64,000 bases of DNA from Serratia fonticola (GTDB taxonomy: Bacteria; Pseudomonadota; Gammaproteobacteria; Enterobacterales; Enterobacteriaceae): positions 2,852,001 to 2,916,000 of the forward strand of contig NZ_VFMK01000001.1 in the NCBI RefSeq assembly GCF_006715025.1, in the 5' to 3' direction. Numbering within the stretch: the first letter of the stretch is position 1; every line of letters starts with the position of its first letter. Below the pieces are notes generated by a model, which did not search any database, was not told where the DNA came from, and saw nothing but the letters and a program-made list of their open reading frames with translations. A program made the translations under genes and the position numbers. Shown here one piece after another: positions 23,974 through 32,994 of the stretch.

Positions 23974-24978
23974 ATGATTGAAGCCGACCGCCTGATTTCT
24001 GCCGAGCCTTTCAGTGAGGAAGAGGTTCTTGACCGTGCGATCCGCCCCAAACTGCTGACGGAATACGTGGGGCAGCCGCACGTGCGTGAACAGATGGAAA
24101 TCTTTATCCAGGCGGCCAAACAGCGCGGTGATGCACTTGATCATCTGCTGATTTTTGGCCCGCCAGGTCTGGGGAAAACCACCCTGGCCAACATTGTGGC
24201 CAACGAAATGGGCGTTAATTTGCGTACCACGTCCGGCCCGGTGTTGGAGAAGGCCGGAGATCTGGCGGCAATGTTGACCAACCTGGAGCCGCACGACGTC
24301 CTGTTCATCGATGAGATCCACCGCCTTTCACCGGTGGTGGAAGAAGTGCTGTATCCGGCGATGGAAGATTATCAGTTGGATATCATGATCGGCGAAGGTC
24401 CGGCGGCGCGGTCGATCAAGCTCGATTTGCCGCCGTTCACGCTGGTTGGTGCAACCACGCGCGCCGGTTCATTGACGTCACCACTCCGCGATCGTTTTGG
24501 TATCGTTCAGCGCCTGGAGTTCTATCAGGTGGCCGATCTCGAACACATCGTTTCGCGCAGTGCCAACTGCCTGGGGCTGGATCTTTCTGCCGATGGTGCA
24601 CATGAAGTTGCCCGTCGTGCACGCGGTACGCCACGTATTGCCAACCGCCTGCTGCGTCGCGTTCGTGACTTCGCCGAGGTGCGCGCCAATGGCGTCATCA
24701 ATGGCGAAGTGGCGATGCAGGCGTTGGATATGTTGAACGTTGATGCAGAAGGTTTCGACTATATGGACCGCAAACTGTTGTTGGCGATTATCGACAAGTT
24801 TACCGGTGGGCCGGTGGGCTTGGATAACCTGGCTGCGGCGATCGGTGAAGAACGAGAAACCATTGAAGATGTGATCGAACCTTTCCTGATCCAGCAGGGG
24901 TTTATTCAGCGAACGCCGCGCGGCAGAATGGCAACCAATCATGCCTATAAGCATTTTGGTATTGAGCGGGAAGAGTAA
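23974..24978 (+). CDS. ruvB: Holliday junction branch-migration ATPase RuvB
   Basis: RuvB is the hexameric AAA+ motor of branch migration. The 334-residue protein has Walker A GPPGLGKTTLA (about residues 63-73), Walker B VLFIDEIHRL (about 109-118), and sensor I VGATTRAGSLTSPLRDRFG, which includes the arginine-finger region. A C-terminal winged-helix domain ends in RTPRGRMATNHAYKHFG. It is co-transcribed with ruvA under the SOS box. Confidence 0.97.
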   Translation: MIEADRLISAEPFSEEEVLDRAIRPKLLTEYVGQPHVREQMEIFIQAAKQRGDALDHLLIFGPPGLGKTTLANIVANEMGVNLRTTSGPVLEKAGDLAAMLTNLEPHDVLFIDEIHRLSPVVEEVLYPAMEDYQLDIMIGEGPAARSIKLDLPPFTLVGATTRAGSLTSPLRDRFGIVQRLEFYQVADLEHIVSRSANCLGLDLSADGAHEVARRARGTPRIANRLLRRVRDFAEVRANGVINGEVAMQALDMLNVDAEGFDYMDRKLLLAIIDKFTGGPVGLDNLAAAIGEERETIEDVIEPFLIQQGFIQRTPRGRMATNHAYKHFGIEREE

Positions 24979-25019
24979 TCGGGTAGCGGAGATGTGAGGC
25001 AGGCATCCTGCAAGCACGC

Positions 25020-25250
25020 TATACCCTATGGATTTTCGTTGTCCGCTTTTGCTCCCCCATGCGCTGGCCGTATTTCTACATCCCTGTTCGTCAGCTTGCT
25101 TATCCCTAGTTGCTTACCTTGGTAAGCAACTAGGGGGATAAATGTGTCATAACAGATTTTAATACTGGGCACCGCGGAATCGTCAGGGGGCCATGGAAAG
25201 GGCGAATAATTAACTGCAGCCAACAGCGCTGCAGTTTGAAAGACGACGAA
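25020..25250. repeat. ERIC-related element with an internal perfect palindrome
   Basis: The left end TATACCCTATGGAT (25020-25033) and the right motif GCAGTTTGAAAGACGACG (25231-25248) match other ERIC-type copies in this window, but the terminal GGGTATA is lost next to the znuB stop. Inside, at 25104-25135, is a perfect 15-bp inverted repeat CCCTAGTTGCTTACC with a 2-nt loop. It fills the space between convergent ruvB and znuB. Confidence 0.55.
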
Positions 25251-25252
25251 GA

Positions 25253-26038
25253 TCAGGCTTGTTGCTTTTTCGACAGGCTGAGCACAAACAGCACGGCGGC
25301 GCTCAATACCACAGAAGGCCCGGCAGGCGTATCATAAAACGCCGAGAAGGTTAGCCCTCCCGTCACCGCAATAATACCTATCAGCACGGCATAGCCCGCC
25401 ATCTGCTCGGGAGTGCGAGCAAAACGACGCGCTGTGGCAGCCGGAATGATCAGTAGCGAAGTGATAATCAACGCACCGACAAACTTCATCGCCAGCCCAA
25501 TGGTTAATGCCGTTATCAGCATCAGGATTGTGCGGGCGCGGGGCAGATTAACGCCATCGACGTGAGCCATTTCCGGGCTGATGGTCATCGACAACAGATC
25601 GCGCCACTGCCACCATAATACCAGCAGCACAACCACGACCCCGATACCAATCATCCCGATATCGTTTAACGTTACCGAAAGCAAATCCCCAAACAGATAA
25701 GCCATCAGATCGACCCGCACATTAGACATCAGAGCAACCACCACCAGACCCAGCGACAGCGCGCTGTGCGCCATAATGCCGAGCAGGGTATCGATAGACA
25801 ACTGCGGGCGGCGCTCCAGCCATACCAGCAACAGAGCCAACACCAGGGTGACGGCAATAACGGCATAAAACGGATTAACGTCCAGTAATAAGCCAAAAGC
25901 GACGCCGAGCAAAGAAGCATGTGCCAAGGTATCGCCAAAGTAAGACATCCGGCGCCAGACCACGAAAGAACCTAGCGGGCCTGCGGCGGCAGCCAATAAC
26001 GCACCGGCAAGCCAGCCGGGTAATAACAGTTCAATCAT
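25253..26038 (-). CDS. znuB: Zinc ABC transporter permease ZnuB
   Basis: ZnuB is the inner-membrane channel of the high-affinity zinc importer ZnuABC. The 261-residue protein has about eight hydrophobic helices of the ABC-3 family and begins MIELLLPGWLAGALLAAAAG. The conserved GPLGSFVVWRRMSYFGDTLA region (residues 20-39) is the coupling segment. It overlaps znuC by 4 bp, so the two are translated together and opposite to znuA. Confidence 0.95.
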   Translation of the reverse strand: MIELLLPGWLAGALLAAAAGPLGSFVVWRRMSYFGDTLAHASLLGVAFGLLLDVNPFYAVIAVTLVLALLLVWLERRPQLSIDTLLGIMAHSALSLGLVVVALMSNVRVDLMAYLFGDLLSVTLNDIGMIGIGVVVVLLVLWWQWRDLLSMTISPEMAHVDGVNLPRARTILMLITALTIGLAMKFVGALIITSLLIIPAATARRFARTPEQMAGYAVLIGIIAVTGGLTFSAFYDTPAGPSVVLSAAVLFVLSLSKKQQA

Positions 26039-26793
26039 GCCTCACGGCCCCCGGTTTTTTTCAGCACTATTTTCCCTTGCAGGTCATGGCGGTGATTATG
26101 GTGATGGCGGTAAATCGCCAGTTGCTCTGCACCGCGGTTACCAAACATAGCGATGAAATTTGGGTGCATAGACACCACTTCCGGGGTGCCTGAGCAGCAG
26201 ATGTGCTGGTTCAGGCATAACACCTCGTCGGTTTTTGCCATCACCAGATGCAGGTCGTGGGAGACCATCAGAACCGCACAACCCAGCTCTTTACGCAACT
26301 GGTCGATCAAATCGTACAACGCCAGTTGGCCATTGACGTCCACCCCTTGCGTGGGTTCATCCAATACCAGCAATTGCGGCTTATTCAGCAGCGCCCGTGC
26401 CAGTAATACCCGCTGATTTTCGCCACCGGAGAGTTTTTGCATGGGTTGTTCCAGCAGATGCGCGGCTTGAACACGTTTCAGTGCTGGCAGAATGTCGTCC
26501 TTCTTCACGCCTGGCTTGAGGCGCATAAAACGGTTGACGGTCAGGGGGAGAGTAGCATCCAGGTGCAGCTTCTGCGGCACATAGCCAATACGTAGCCCGG
26601 GTTGACATTCCATGGTGCCTTTGGTGGGGGCAATCAGGCCAAGGACCACGCGCACCAGCGTTGATTTGCCAGCGCCATTGGGCCCGAGCAAGGTCAGAAT
26701 ACGACCCGGTTGCAGGTTGAGAGAGATATTTGTCAGGACCCAACGGGTACCAAATGAAACGGAGATATTTTTTAACGTTGCCAGTGTAGACAT
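26035..26793 (-). CDS. znuC: Zinc ABC transporter ATP-binding protein ZnuC
   Basis: ZnuC powers zinc import. The 252-residue ATPase shows Walker A LLGPNGAGKSTLVR (about residues 35-48), the ABC signature KLSGGENQRVLLARAL (about 119-134), Walker B LLVLDEPTQGVD and the H-loop MVSHDLH. The C-terminal region is histidine-rich (IYRHHHNHRHD), as in other ZnuC proteins. It is divergent from znuA, with a Zur box between them. Confidence 0.95.
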   Translation of the reverse strand: MSTLATLKNISVSFGTRWVLTNISLNLQPGRILTLLGPNGAGKSTLVRVVLGLIAPTKGTMECQPGLRIGYVPQKLHLDATLPLTVNRFMRLKPGVKKDDILPALKRVQAAHLLEQPMQKLSGGENQRVLLARALLNKPQLLVLDEPTQGVDVNGQLALYDLIDQLRKELGCAVLMVSHDLHLVMAKTDEVLCLNQHICCSGTPEVVSMHPNFIAMFGNRGAEQLAIYRHHHNHRHDLQGKIVLKKTGGREA

Positions 26794-26821
26794 GTTTGTG
26801 ATTACATTTTGCAGAACTAAC

Positions 26822-26844
26822 CGAATGTTATAATATCACGCTTC
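26822..26844. promoter_or_regulatory. Zur box between znuCB and znuA
   Basis: The sequence GAATGTTATAATATCACG with its flanks matches the enterobacterial Zur operator (GAAATGTTATANTATAACATTTC) at most positions and lies in the divergent promoter region. Repression by zinc-loaded Zur is established for E. coli znu and inferred here. Confidence 0.8.
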
Positions 26845-26869
26845 TTTGTTGAAAACGATGGGATTACTG

Positions 26870-27820
26870 ATGATGATACAAAAAAATAAATGGCTACAGC
26901 GCGCTTTGCTTGCCAGTGCTCTGATGGTAGCAGGCAGCGCTTCGGCTGCGGTTGTCACGTCTATTCGTCCTCTGGGTTTTATTGCTTCTGCGATCGCCGA
27001 TGGGGTTACCCCAACGGAGGTTTTGCTGCCGGATGGTGCATCACCCCATGATTTCGCCTTACGTCCATCAGATATCCAGCGGTTACGCACTGCCGATCTG
27101 GTGCTGTGGGTTGGGCCGGATATGGAGGCTTTTCTAACCAAATCCCTGGCGCAGTTACCTGCCAACAAACAGCTGGCGATCAGTGAACTGGCGCAGGTGA
27201 AACCATTGTTAATGAAAGGTGATGACGACGACGATCATGACCATGATCATGCAACTGATTCGCATAGTCATGCGGCAAATGATGATGGTCATGACCATCA
27301 TCATGGTGAATATAATATGCACATTTGGCTGTCGCCAGAGGTGGCAAAAGTGACCGCGATCGCGATTCACGACAGATTATTGGAACTTATGCCGCAAAAT
27401 AAGGACAAATTAGACGCAAACCTGCGCCAGTTCGAGGATCAGCTAGCGCAAACTGACAAAAATATTGTTAAGATGCTTACGCCTGTGCAAGGTAAGGGAT
27501 ATTTTGTTTTTCATGATGCTTACGGCTACTTTGAAAAACACTTTGGTTTGAGCCCAATTGGCCATTTCACCGTCAACCCTGAAATTCAACCTGGCGCGCA
27601 GCGTTTACACCAAATTCGAACACAGTTGGTTGAGCAGAAAGCAGTCTGCGTTTTTGCTGAGCCACAATTCAGACCGGCCGTAATTAATGCCGTTGCCAAG
27701 GGTACCCAAGTGCGTTCTGGAACGCTGGACCCGCTGGGCATCGGTATCGCACTGGGGAAAGACAGCTACGGGAACTTCCTGACAGCGCTGTCGAGCCAGT
27801 ACGTGAGCTGCCTGAAGTAA
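26870..27820 (+). CDS. znuA: Periplasmic zinc-binding protein ZnuA
   Basis: ZnuA captures zinc in the periplasm for ZnuBC. The 316-residue precursor has a signal peptide ending near SASA-AVVTSIRPLG. Metal ligands characteristic of the family are visible in ASPHDFALRPSD, NMHIWLSPE and FHDAYGYFE. Between the first two is the flexible acidic-histidine loop (DDDDHDHDH, SHSH, HDHHHG at about residues 121-146) typical of ZnuA. Start codons at 26870 and 26873 are both possible; longer upstream starts overlap the Zur box and are unlikely. Confidence 0.95.
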   Translation: MMIQKNKWLQRALLASALMVAGSASAAVVTSIRPLGFIASAIADGVTPTEVLLPDGASPHDFALRPSDIQRLRTADLVLWVGPDMEAFLTKSLAQLPANKQLAISELAQVKPLLMKGDDDDDHDHDHATDSHSHAANDDGHDHHHGEYNMHIWLSPEVAKVTAIAIHDRLLELMPQNKDKLDANLRQFEDQLAQTDKNIVKMLTPVQGKGYFVFHDAYGYFEKHFGLSPIGHFTVNPEIQPGAQRLHQIRTQLVEQKAVCVFAEPQFRPAVINAVAKGTQVRSGTLDPLGIGIALGKDSYGNFLTALSSQYVSCLK

Positions 27821-27841
27821 AGATTATGAGGATAATACCGA

Positions 27842-29164
27842 GTGCAGAAGATAGTCCGAACTATCACTCTGGCGTATAACAACCTGCCTCGACCCCATCG
27901 CGTAATGCTGGGGTCGTTGACTGTCGTTACGTTGGCCGTCGCTGTCTGGCGGCCTTCCGTTTATCACCCAGAGCATAACCCCATCGTTAAAAACGTCGAC
28001 TTAGAATCCAATCAGTTAAGAACCTTATTACCCGAAGCCAGTGAACCGATTGATGCCGATCAGCCAACCCCCGATGATGACATCCCACAGGATGAGCTGG
28101 ACCAGAAGGTCGCCGGTGAAGAGGGCGTGCATGAATATGTGGTTTCCACGGGTGATACGTTAAGCAGTATCTTGACTCAGTACGGCATCGAAATGTCCGA
28201 TGTTTCCCTGTTGGCCACCCAGAATCGTGATTTGCGTAACCTGAAAATTGGTCAGCAGCTTTCCTGGACAGTCAACGAAGCCGGCGACCTGCAGCGTTTG
28301 ACCTGGGAAGTTTCCCGCCGTGAAACCCGCACCTATGATCGCGTGAACAACACCTTTAAAGAAACCAAAGAAACTCAGAAGGGTGAATGGCGTAACAGCG
28401 TGTTGAGTGGTCAACTGAACGGCAGCTTTGTCAGTAGCGCTACGGCGGCAGGCCTGACCCGCGCGGAAATCAATGCGGTGATCAAAGCCCTGCAGTGGCA
28501 ACTCGATTTCCGCAAACTGCGCAAAGGCGATCAGTTCGCGGTATTGATGTCGCGCGAAGAGTTTGACGGCAAGAGTGAACAGAGCCAACTGTTGGGCGTG
28601 CGTATGCGCAGCGGCGGCAAAGATTATTACGCCATCCGTGCTGATGACGGCAAGTTCTACGATCGTCAGGGTTCCGGGTTAGCGCGTGGCTTTATGCGTT
28701 TCCCTACCATGAAACAGTTCCGCATTTCTTCCAACTTCAATCCGCGTCGTGTTAACCCGGTGACCGGGCGCATTGCACCGCATAAAGGGGTCGATTTCGC
28801 CATGCCGGTCGGCACGCCAGTGCTGGCTGTGGGTGATGGTGAGGTGGTGATCGCCAAACGCAGCGGTGCGGCGGGTAACTATATTGCGATCCGTCATGGT
28901 CGCCAATATACCACCCGTTACATGCATCTGAAAAAACTGTTGGTCAAACCAGGCCAGAAAGTGAAACGCGGCGATCGCATTGCACTTTCCGGCAATACCG
29001 GCCGCTCTACCGGCCCACATCTGCACTATGAACTGTGGACTAACCAGCAGGCGGTGAATCCGCTGACGGCTAAATTGCCACGTTCGGAAGGGTTGAGTGG
29101 CAAAGATCGCTCTGACTATCTGGCGCAGGTGAAAGAAGTGGTTCCACAGTTGCAGTTGGATTAA
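27842..29164 (+). CDS. mepM: Murein DD-endopeptidase MepM
   Basis: MepM cleaves peptide cross-links in peptidoglycan to make space for new strands. The 440-residue protein begins with GTG, an N-terminal hydrophobic anchor (LGSLTVVTLAVAVW), then a LysM-type domain (HEYVVSTGDTLSSILTQYG, about residues 97-115). The C-terminal M23 peptidase carries zinc ligands His314 and Asp318 (HKGVD) and the HLH pair at 393-395. It follows znuA by 21 bp, as in E. coli, and is ended by a strong terminator. Confidence 0.95.
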   Translation: MQKIVRTITLAYNNLPRPHRVMLGSLTVVTLAVAVWRPSVYHPEHNPIVKNVDLESNQLRTLLPEASEPIDADQPTPDDDIPQDELDQKVAGEEGVHEYVVSTGDTLSSILTQYGIEMSDVSLLATQNRDLRNLKIGQQLSWTVNEAGDLQRLTWEVSRRETRTYDRVNNTFKETKETQKGEWRNSVLSGQLNGSFVSSATAAGLTRAEINAVIKALQWQLDFRKLRKGDQFAVLMSREEFDGKSEQSQLLGVRMRSGGKDYYAIRADDGKFYDRQGSGLARGFMRFPTMKQFRISSNFNPRRVNPVTGRIAPHKGVDFAMPVGTPVLAVGDGEVVIAKRSGAAGNYIAIRHGRQYTTRYMHLKKLLVKPGQKVKRGDRIALSGNTGRSTGPHLHYELWTNQQAVNPLTAKLPRSEGLSGKDRSDYLAQVKEVVPQLQLD

Positions 29165-29188
29165 TCACGTCTGTCATATTTGATTTAC

Positions 29189-29221
29189 CATCGGCCTGAT
29201 TTCGGGCCGATGCTTTTTTTT
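29189..29221 (+). terminator. mepM intrinsic terminator
   Basis: An 8-bp stem CATCGGCC/GGCCGATG is followed by a T7 run 25 bp after the mepM stop codon. Confidence 0.85.
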
Positions 29222-29377
29222 ATTAGCACCTGCTCGGAGTCTATCTTTTACATTGCAAGCGACTGCATCATAATTATGGCGGTTCTTTCTGAACTGGCGG
29301 CTTGGCTGCAACTTGAAATTTATTGGCTATAGAGTGTTATATCTTCCGGGCAGACGCATTGAGTTAAGAGCGGGTTC

Positions 29378-30346
29378 ATGCAAAAAGAGAAAAAATCGAA
29401 CGTAGAGTTCATCCCACAATTTCAAAAAGTTTTCTATCATCCGCGCTACTGGGGCGTTTGGTTGGGCACTGGGTTGATGGCGGGTATTTCTCTGGTCCCG
29501 GCGCGCGTGCGCGATCCACTCTTGGGGGCAGTTGGCAGGCTGGCGGGGAAAGTGGCCAAAGGAGCTCGCCGCCGTGCTCGCATTAATCTTCTCTACTGCC
29601 TGCCGGAGCTGCCGGAAAATGAACGTGAGCATATCATCGACGAGATGTTTGCCACTGCACCGCAATCGATGATCTTGATGGCGGAACTGGCCTGTACCAA
29701 ACCGGAGAAAGTGCTTAAGCGGGTGCGCTGGCATGGTGAGGACGTGCTGGATAAAATCCGTGAGGAAGGGCGTAACGTGATCTTCCTGGTCCCTCACGGT
29801 TGGGCGGTGGATGTGCCCGCGATGCTGATGGCGGCGCGTGGTCAACCGATGGCGGCGATGTTTCATAACCAGAGTAATCCGCTGGTTGATTATCTGTGGA
29901 ATACCGTGCGCCGCAAGTTTGGTGGCCGTATGCACGCGCGTAACGACGGTATCAAACCCTTCATCAGCTCGGTCCGTCAGGGGTATTGGGGTTACTATTT
30001 ACCGGATCAGGATCATGGCGCTGAGCACAGCGAGTTTGTGGACTTCTTTGCCACCTATAAAGCCACGCTGCCTGCCGTTGGCCGTTTGATGAAAGTCTGC
30101 AAAGCGGCAATCGTGCCGCTATTTCCGGTATACGATGGGAAAACCAGTATGCTGGATATTTATATTCGCGAGCCGATGGATGATTTGGCAGATGCTGATG
30201 ACCCGCGTATCGCCCGCCGTATGAATGAAGAGGTGGAGAATCTGGTTGGCCCGAATCCAGAACAGTACACCTGGATCCTGAAATTGCTGAAAACGCGCAA
30301 AGAAGGGGAGATAGAACCTTACTCACGTGACGATTTATATCGTTAA
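29378..30346 (+). CDS. lpxM: Lipid A myristoyltransferase LpxM
   Basis: LpxM adds the last acyl chain to Kdo2-lipid A at the inner membrane. The 322-residue protein has an N-terminal membrane anchor (GVWLGTGLMAGISLVP, about residues 27-42) and the catalytic HX4D motif, HGWAVD at His140-Asp145, of the late acyltransferase family. It begins MQKEKKSNVEFIPQFQKVFY, typical of LpxM rather than LpxL. E. coli has the same mepM-lpxM-pykA neighbourhood. Confidence 0.94.
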   Translation: MQKEKKSNVEFIPQFQKVFYHPRYWGVWLGTGLMAGISLVPARVRDPLLGAVGRLAGKVAKGARRRARINLLYCLPELPENEREHIIDEMFATAPQSMILMAELACTKPEKVLKRVRWHGEDVLDKIREEGRNVIFLVPHGWAVDVPAMLMAARGQPMAAMFHNQSNPLVDYLWNTVRRKFGGRMHARNDGIKPFISSVRQGYWGYYLPDQDHGAEHSEFVDFFATYKATLPAVGRLMKVCKAAIVPLFPVYDGKTSMLDIYIREPMDDLADADDPRIARRMNEEVENLVGPNPEQYTWILKLLKTRKEGEIEPYSRDDLYR

Positions 30347-30367
30347 ACGAAACGGGTTTTTTGCGAT

Positions 30368-30396
30368 AAGCCGAGCGGGTGACCGTTCGGCTTTTC
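30368..30396 (+). terminator. lpxM intrinsic terminator
   Basis: An 11-bp stem (AAGCCGAGCGG/CCGTTCGGCTT, with one G-U pair) is followed by TTTTC, 22 bp after the lpxM stop. Confidence 0.75.
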
Positions 30397-30401
30397 TATT
30401 T

Positions 30402-31292
30402 CTAACAATGCACCAGGCAGCCTTGCTGGATCAGTTGTTCAATCACTGGCGATGCGTGGCTAAAGTCATTCCAGCGTAAGTCTAATCGCCGCAGATTTTT
30501 CATCTGTGTCATGGTTTGTGGTAATTCACTCAGATGGTTGGCACGCAGGTCTAATGAGACTAGCGACGTCAGTGTGCCAAAATCCTCTGGTAGCTTGGTC
30601 AAACGATTAAAACGCAGATTAAGCGAGGTCAGTTTGGGCAGTTGGCAGAATTGATCCGGCAAATGGGTGATGGCGTTCTTTTCTAAATCCAACACCTGCA
30701 ACTCGGTCAGTTGAGCGATCTCTGCCGGGAGCGTTGTGAGACGGTTGTTCATCAGGTGTAATTCACGTAGTTGCTCCAGGTTGCCGATCTCAGCGGGTAA
30801 CGCGGCAATAGCATTATTGTAGAGGCGAAGTTCCTGCAGCGCCCCTAGTGCGCAGATTGCCAATGGAAACTGCGCGAGCAGGTTATCAGTCATATTCAGA
30901 TAACGCAGTGCCTGTAATTGGCGTAATGAGTCGGGAACCTGGCTAAAGCCATTATCGCTTAAATACAGATAGGTTAACTGGTGCAATGCGCCTATTTCTG
31001 ACGGGAGTGACGTGGTTTGATTGTGGCCAAAGTCGAACATTTCCAAGTGGCTCAACAGGCCGATTGTCGCGGGCAACTGAGTAATGGCGTTGCAGGAAAT
31101 ATTGAGCACTTTCAGACCGCGATGGTGAAATATCTGCTCCGGAAAGGTCGTCAGGTGATTATTATACAGGCTGATTTTCAGTAATGAAGAGCCGCATAGG
31201 CTCTCTTCGTTCAACGTTACCAATTGCTGCCCATCAAGTTCTAGCGTTGTCTGAGCTGCAGGCAGATGCTGCGGATGATGTTGGTGCAGCAT
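30402..31292 (-). CDS. Leucine-rich-repeat protein, cytoplasmic type
   Basis: The 296-residue protein is built from about ten leucine-rich repeats of 23 residues with the pattern LPxxIGxLxxLxxLxLxxNxLTx, starting near residue 50. It has no signal peptide or membrane helix, and no catalytic E3 domain as in secreted Yersinia or Shigella effectors, so it is most like the plain bacterial LRR proteins with a protein-binding role. The start at 31292 follows a GGAGA ribosome site; an upstream in-frame Met at 31334 lies in the pykA terminator. It ends in QGCLVHC. It is inserted between lpxM and pykA, which are neighbours in E. coli. The partner is unknown. Confidence 0.75.
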   Translation of the reverse strand: MLHQHHPQHLPAAQTTLELDGQQLVTLNEESLCGSSLLKISLYNNHLTTFPEQIFHHRGLKVLNISCNAITQLPATIGLLSHLEMFDFGHNQTTSLPSEIGALHQLTYLYLSDNGFSQVPDSLRQLQALRYLNMTDNLLAQFPLAICALGALQELRLYNNAIAALPAEIGNLEQLRELHLMNNRLTTLPAEIAQLTELQVLDLEKNAITHLPDQFCQLPKLTSLNLRFNRLTKLPEDFGTLTSLVSLDLRANHLSELPQTMTQMKNLRRLDLRWNDFSHASPVIEQLIQQGCLVHC

Positions 31293-31315
31293 GAAGATGT
31301 TCTCCGTATAAGGAT

Positions 31316-31348
31316 AAAAAAAGCCGGTCAGCATTTACCGACCGGCTT
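31316..31348 (-). terminator. pykA intrinsic terminator
   Basis: On the minus strand a 9-bp stem AAGCCGGTC/GACCGGCTT is followed by a T7 run, just past pykA and directly upstream of the leucine-rich-repeat gene's ribosome site. Confidence 0.85.
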
Positions 31349-31365
31349 CATGTTACGTGTGGTAA

Positions 31366-32808
31366 TTATTCTACACGCAGGATACGGCTGGTATTGGTGG
31401 TGCCTACGGTGCTCATGACGTCACCTTGGGTGACCAGCACCAGGTCGCCAGAAACCAGATAGCCTTTATCGCGCAGGCGTGCGATCGCGTCATTGGCTGC
31501 GGTGACACCATCGCTATGACTACCGAAATATACCGGGGTGACGCCCCGGTACAGCGCCGTCAGGTTCAGCGTGTGTTCATGGCGAGACATGGCAAAAATG
31601 GGCAAGCCGGAGCTGATACGTGACATCATCAGGGCCGTGCGGCCAGATTCGGTCATGGCGATGATTGCGGTAACCCCTTTCAGGTGGTTGGCCGCATACA
31701 TGGTCGACATGGCGATCGCTTCTTCGATATTGTCGAACTGCACATCCAGACGGTGTTTGGAAACGTTGATGCTTGGGATTTTCTCTGCACCCAGGCAAAC
31801 GCGAGCCATGGCGGCTACCGTTTCGGAAGGGTACTGACCCGCGGCGGTTTCGGCCGACAGCATTACGGCATCGGTTCCGTCGAGCACGGCGTTAGCCACG
31901 TCCATGACTTCTGCACGGGTCGGCATTGGGTTGGTGATCATCGATTCCATCATCTGGGTCGCCGTGATCACAGCGCGGTTCAGCGTACGGGCGCGGCGGA
32001 TCAGTTTCTTCTGGATACCCACCAATTCCGGGTCGCCGATTTCTACGCCCAGGTCGCCACGGGCAACCATCACCACGTCGGAGGCCAGGATGATGTCATC
32101 CATTGCCTCGTCACTGCAGACGGCTTCTGCTCGTTCTACTTTGGAGACGATTTTCGCGTTACAGCCTGCGTCACGCGCCAGGCGACGCGCGTAGTTAAGG
32201 TCTTCGCCCGTGCGCGGGAAGGAGACGGCCAGATAGTCGACGCCAATCTTGGCAGCGGTAATGATATCGGCCTTGTCTTTCTCGGTCAGCGCTTCGGCGG
32301 ACAGGCCGCCACCCAGTTTGTTGATGCCTTTGTTGTTCGACAGCGGGCCACCTACGGTGACTTCGGTGAACACTTTCATGCCCTGAACTTCGAGGACTTT
32401 TAACTGTACGCGGCCGTCATCGAGCAGCAAGACATCGCCGGGCACTACGTCGGCAGGCAGGCCTTTATAATCGATACCGACTTTCTCTTTGTCGCCTTCA
32501 CCTTTTGACAGGTTGGCATCAAGCAGGAATTTGTCACCGATATTGAGGAAGATTTTGCCTTCCTTAAAGGTGGATACGCGGATTTTTGGCCCTTGAAGAT
32601 CGCCTAAAATGGCGACATGACGTCCCAATTTGGCAGCAATCTCACGCACTTTGTCTGCGCGAGCCTGGTGGTCTTCTGCGCTGCCGTGGGAAAAGTTAAG
32701 CCGAACTACGTTTGCACCCGCAGCAATGATCTTTTCCAGATTATTGTCGCGGTCGGTAGCCGGACCCAGTGTAGTAACGATTTTGGTTCTTCTGAGCCGT
32801 CTGGACAT
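31366..32808 (-). CDS. pykA: Pyruvate kinase II
   Basis: PykA converts phosphoenolpyruvate and ADP to pyruvate and ATP. The 480-residue protein begins MSRRLRRTKIVTTLGPATDR, the opening typical of the AMP-activated PykA isozyme rather than PykF. It has the active-site regions NVVRLNFSHG, DLQGPKIRV and MVARGDLGVEIG, and the catalytic lysine in KIVSKVERAEA. The regulatory C-terminal domain is complete. HexR controls pykA-region genes in several proteobacteria, and hexR is divergently neighbouring only through the plus-strand gap; both are on the minus strand. Confidence 0.96.
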   Translation of the reverse strand: MSRRLRRTKIVTTLGPATDRDNNLEKIIAAGANVVRLNFSHGSAEDHQARADKVREIAAKLGRHVAILGDLQGPKIRVSTFKEGKIFLNIGDKFLLDANLSKGEGDKEKVGIDYKGLPADVVPGDVLLLDDGRVQLKVLEVQGMKVFTEVTVGGPLSNNKGINKLGGGLSAEALTEKDKADIITAAKIGVDYLAVSFPRTGEDLNYARRLARDAGCNAKIVSKVERAEAVCSDEAMDDIILASDVVMVARGDLGVEIGDPELVGIQKKLIRRARTLNRAVITATQMMESMITNPMPTRAEVMDVANAVLDGTDAVMLSAETAAGQYPSETVAAMARVCLGAEKIPSINVSKHRLDVQFDNIEEAIAMSTMYAANHLKGVTAIIAMTESGRTALMMSRISSGLPIFAMSRHEHTLNLTALYRGVTPVYFGSHSDGVTAANDAIARLRDKGYLVSGDLVLVTQGDVMSTVGTTNTSRILRVE

Positions 32809-32945
32809 GTATTACTCCGTTGACTGGTGAAGCAAATATTGGTGTTGCTAAACGTTAGGATAACGAAACCGGGGAAGAACAGCCACTTTAGCGGGAGGAT
32901 GTTTCATCCAGGTTACCCCTATGAGCGTAAAAACACGGTACTACC

Positions 32946-32982
32946 TAAAATTCCGCCGCTCAAACCGTGAGTTGAGCGGCGG
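32946..32982 (-). terminator. hexR intrinsic terminator
   Basis: An 11-bp perfect stem CCGCCGCTCAA/TTGAGCGGCGG is followed on the minus strand by AATTTTA, 12 bp after the hexR stop. Confidence 0.7.
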
Positions 32983-32994
32983 TTATCAAAATGA

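Noticed and set aside
31684..32403. 239-codon plus-strand frame opposite pykA
   Set aside because: Its composition is Gly/His/Val-rich, typical of an antisense shadow, and pykA is intact on the minus strand.
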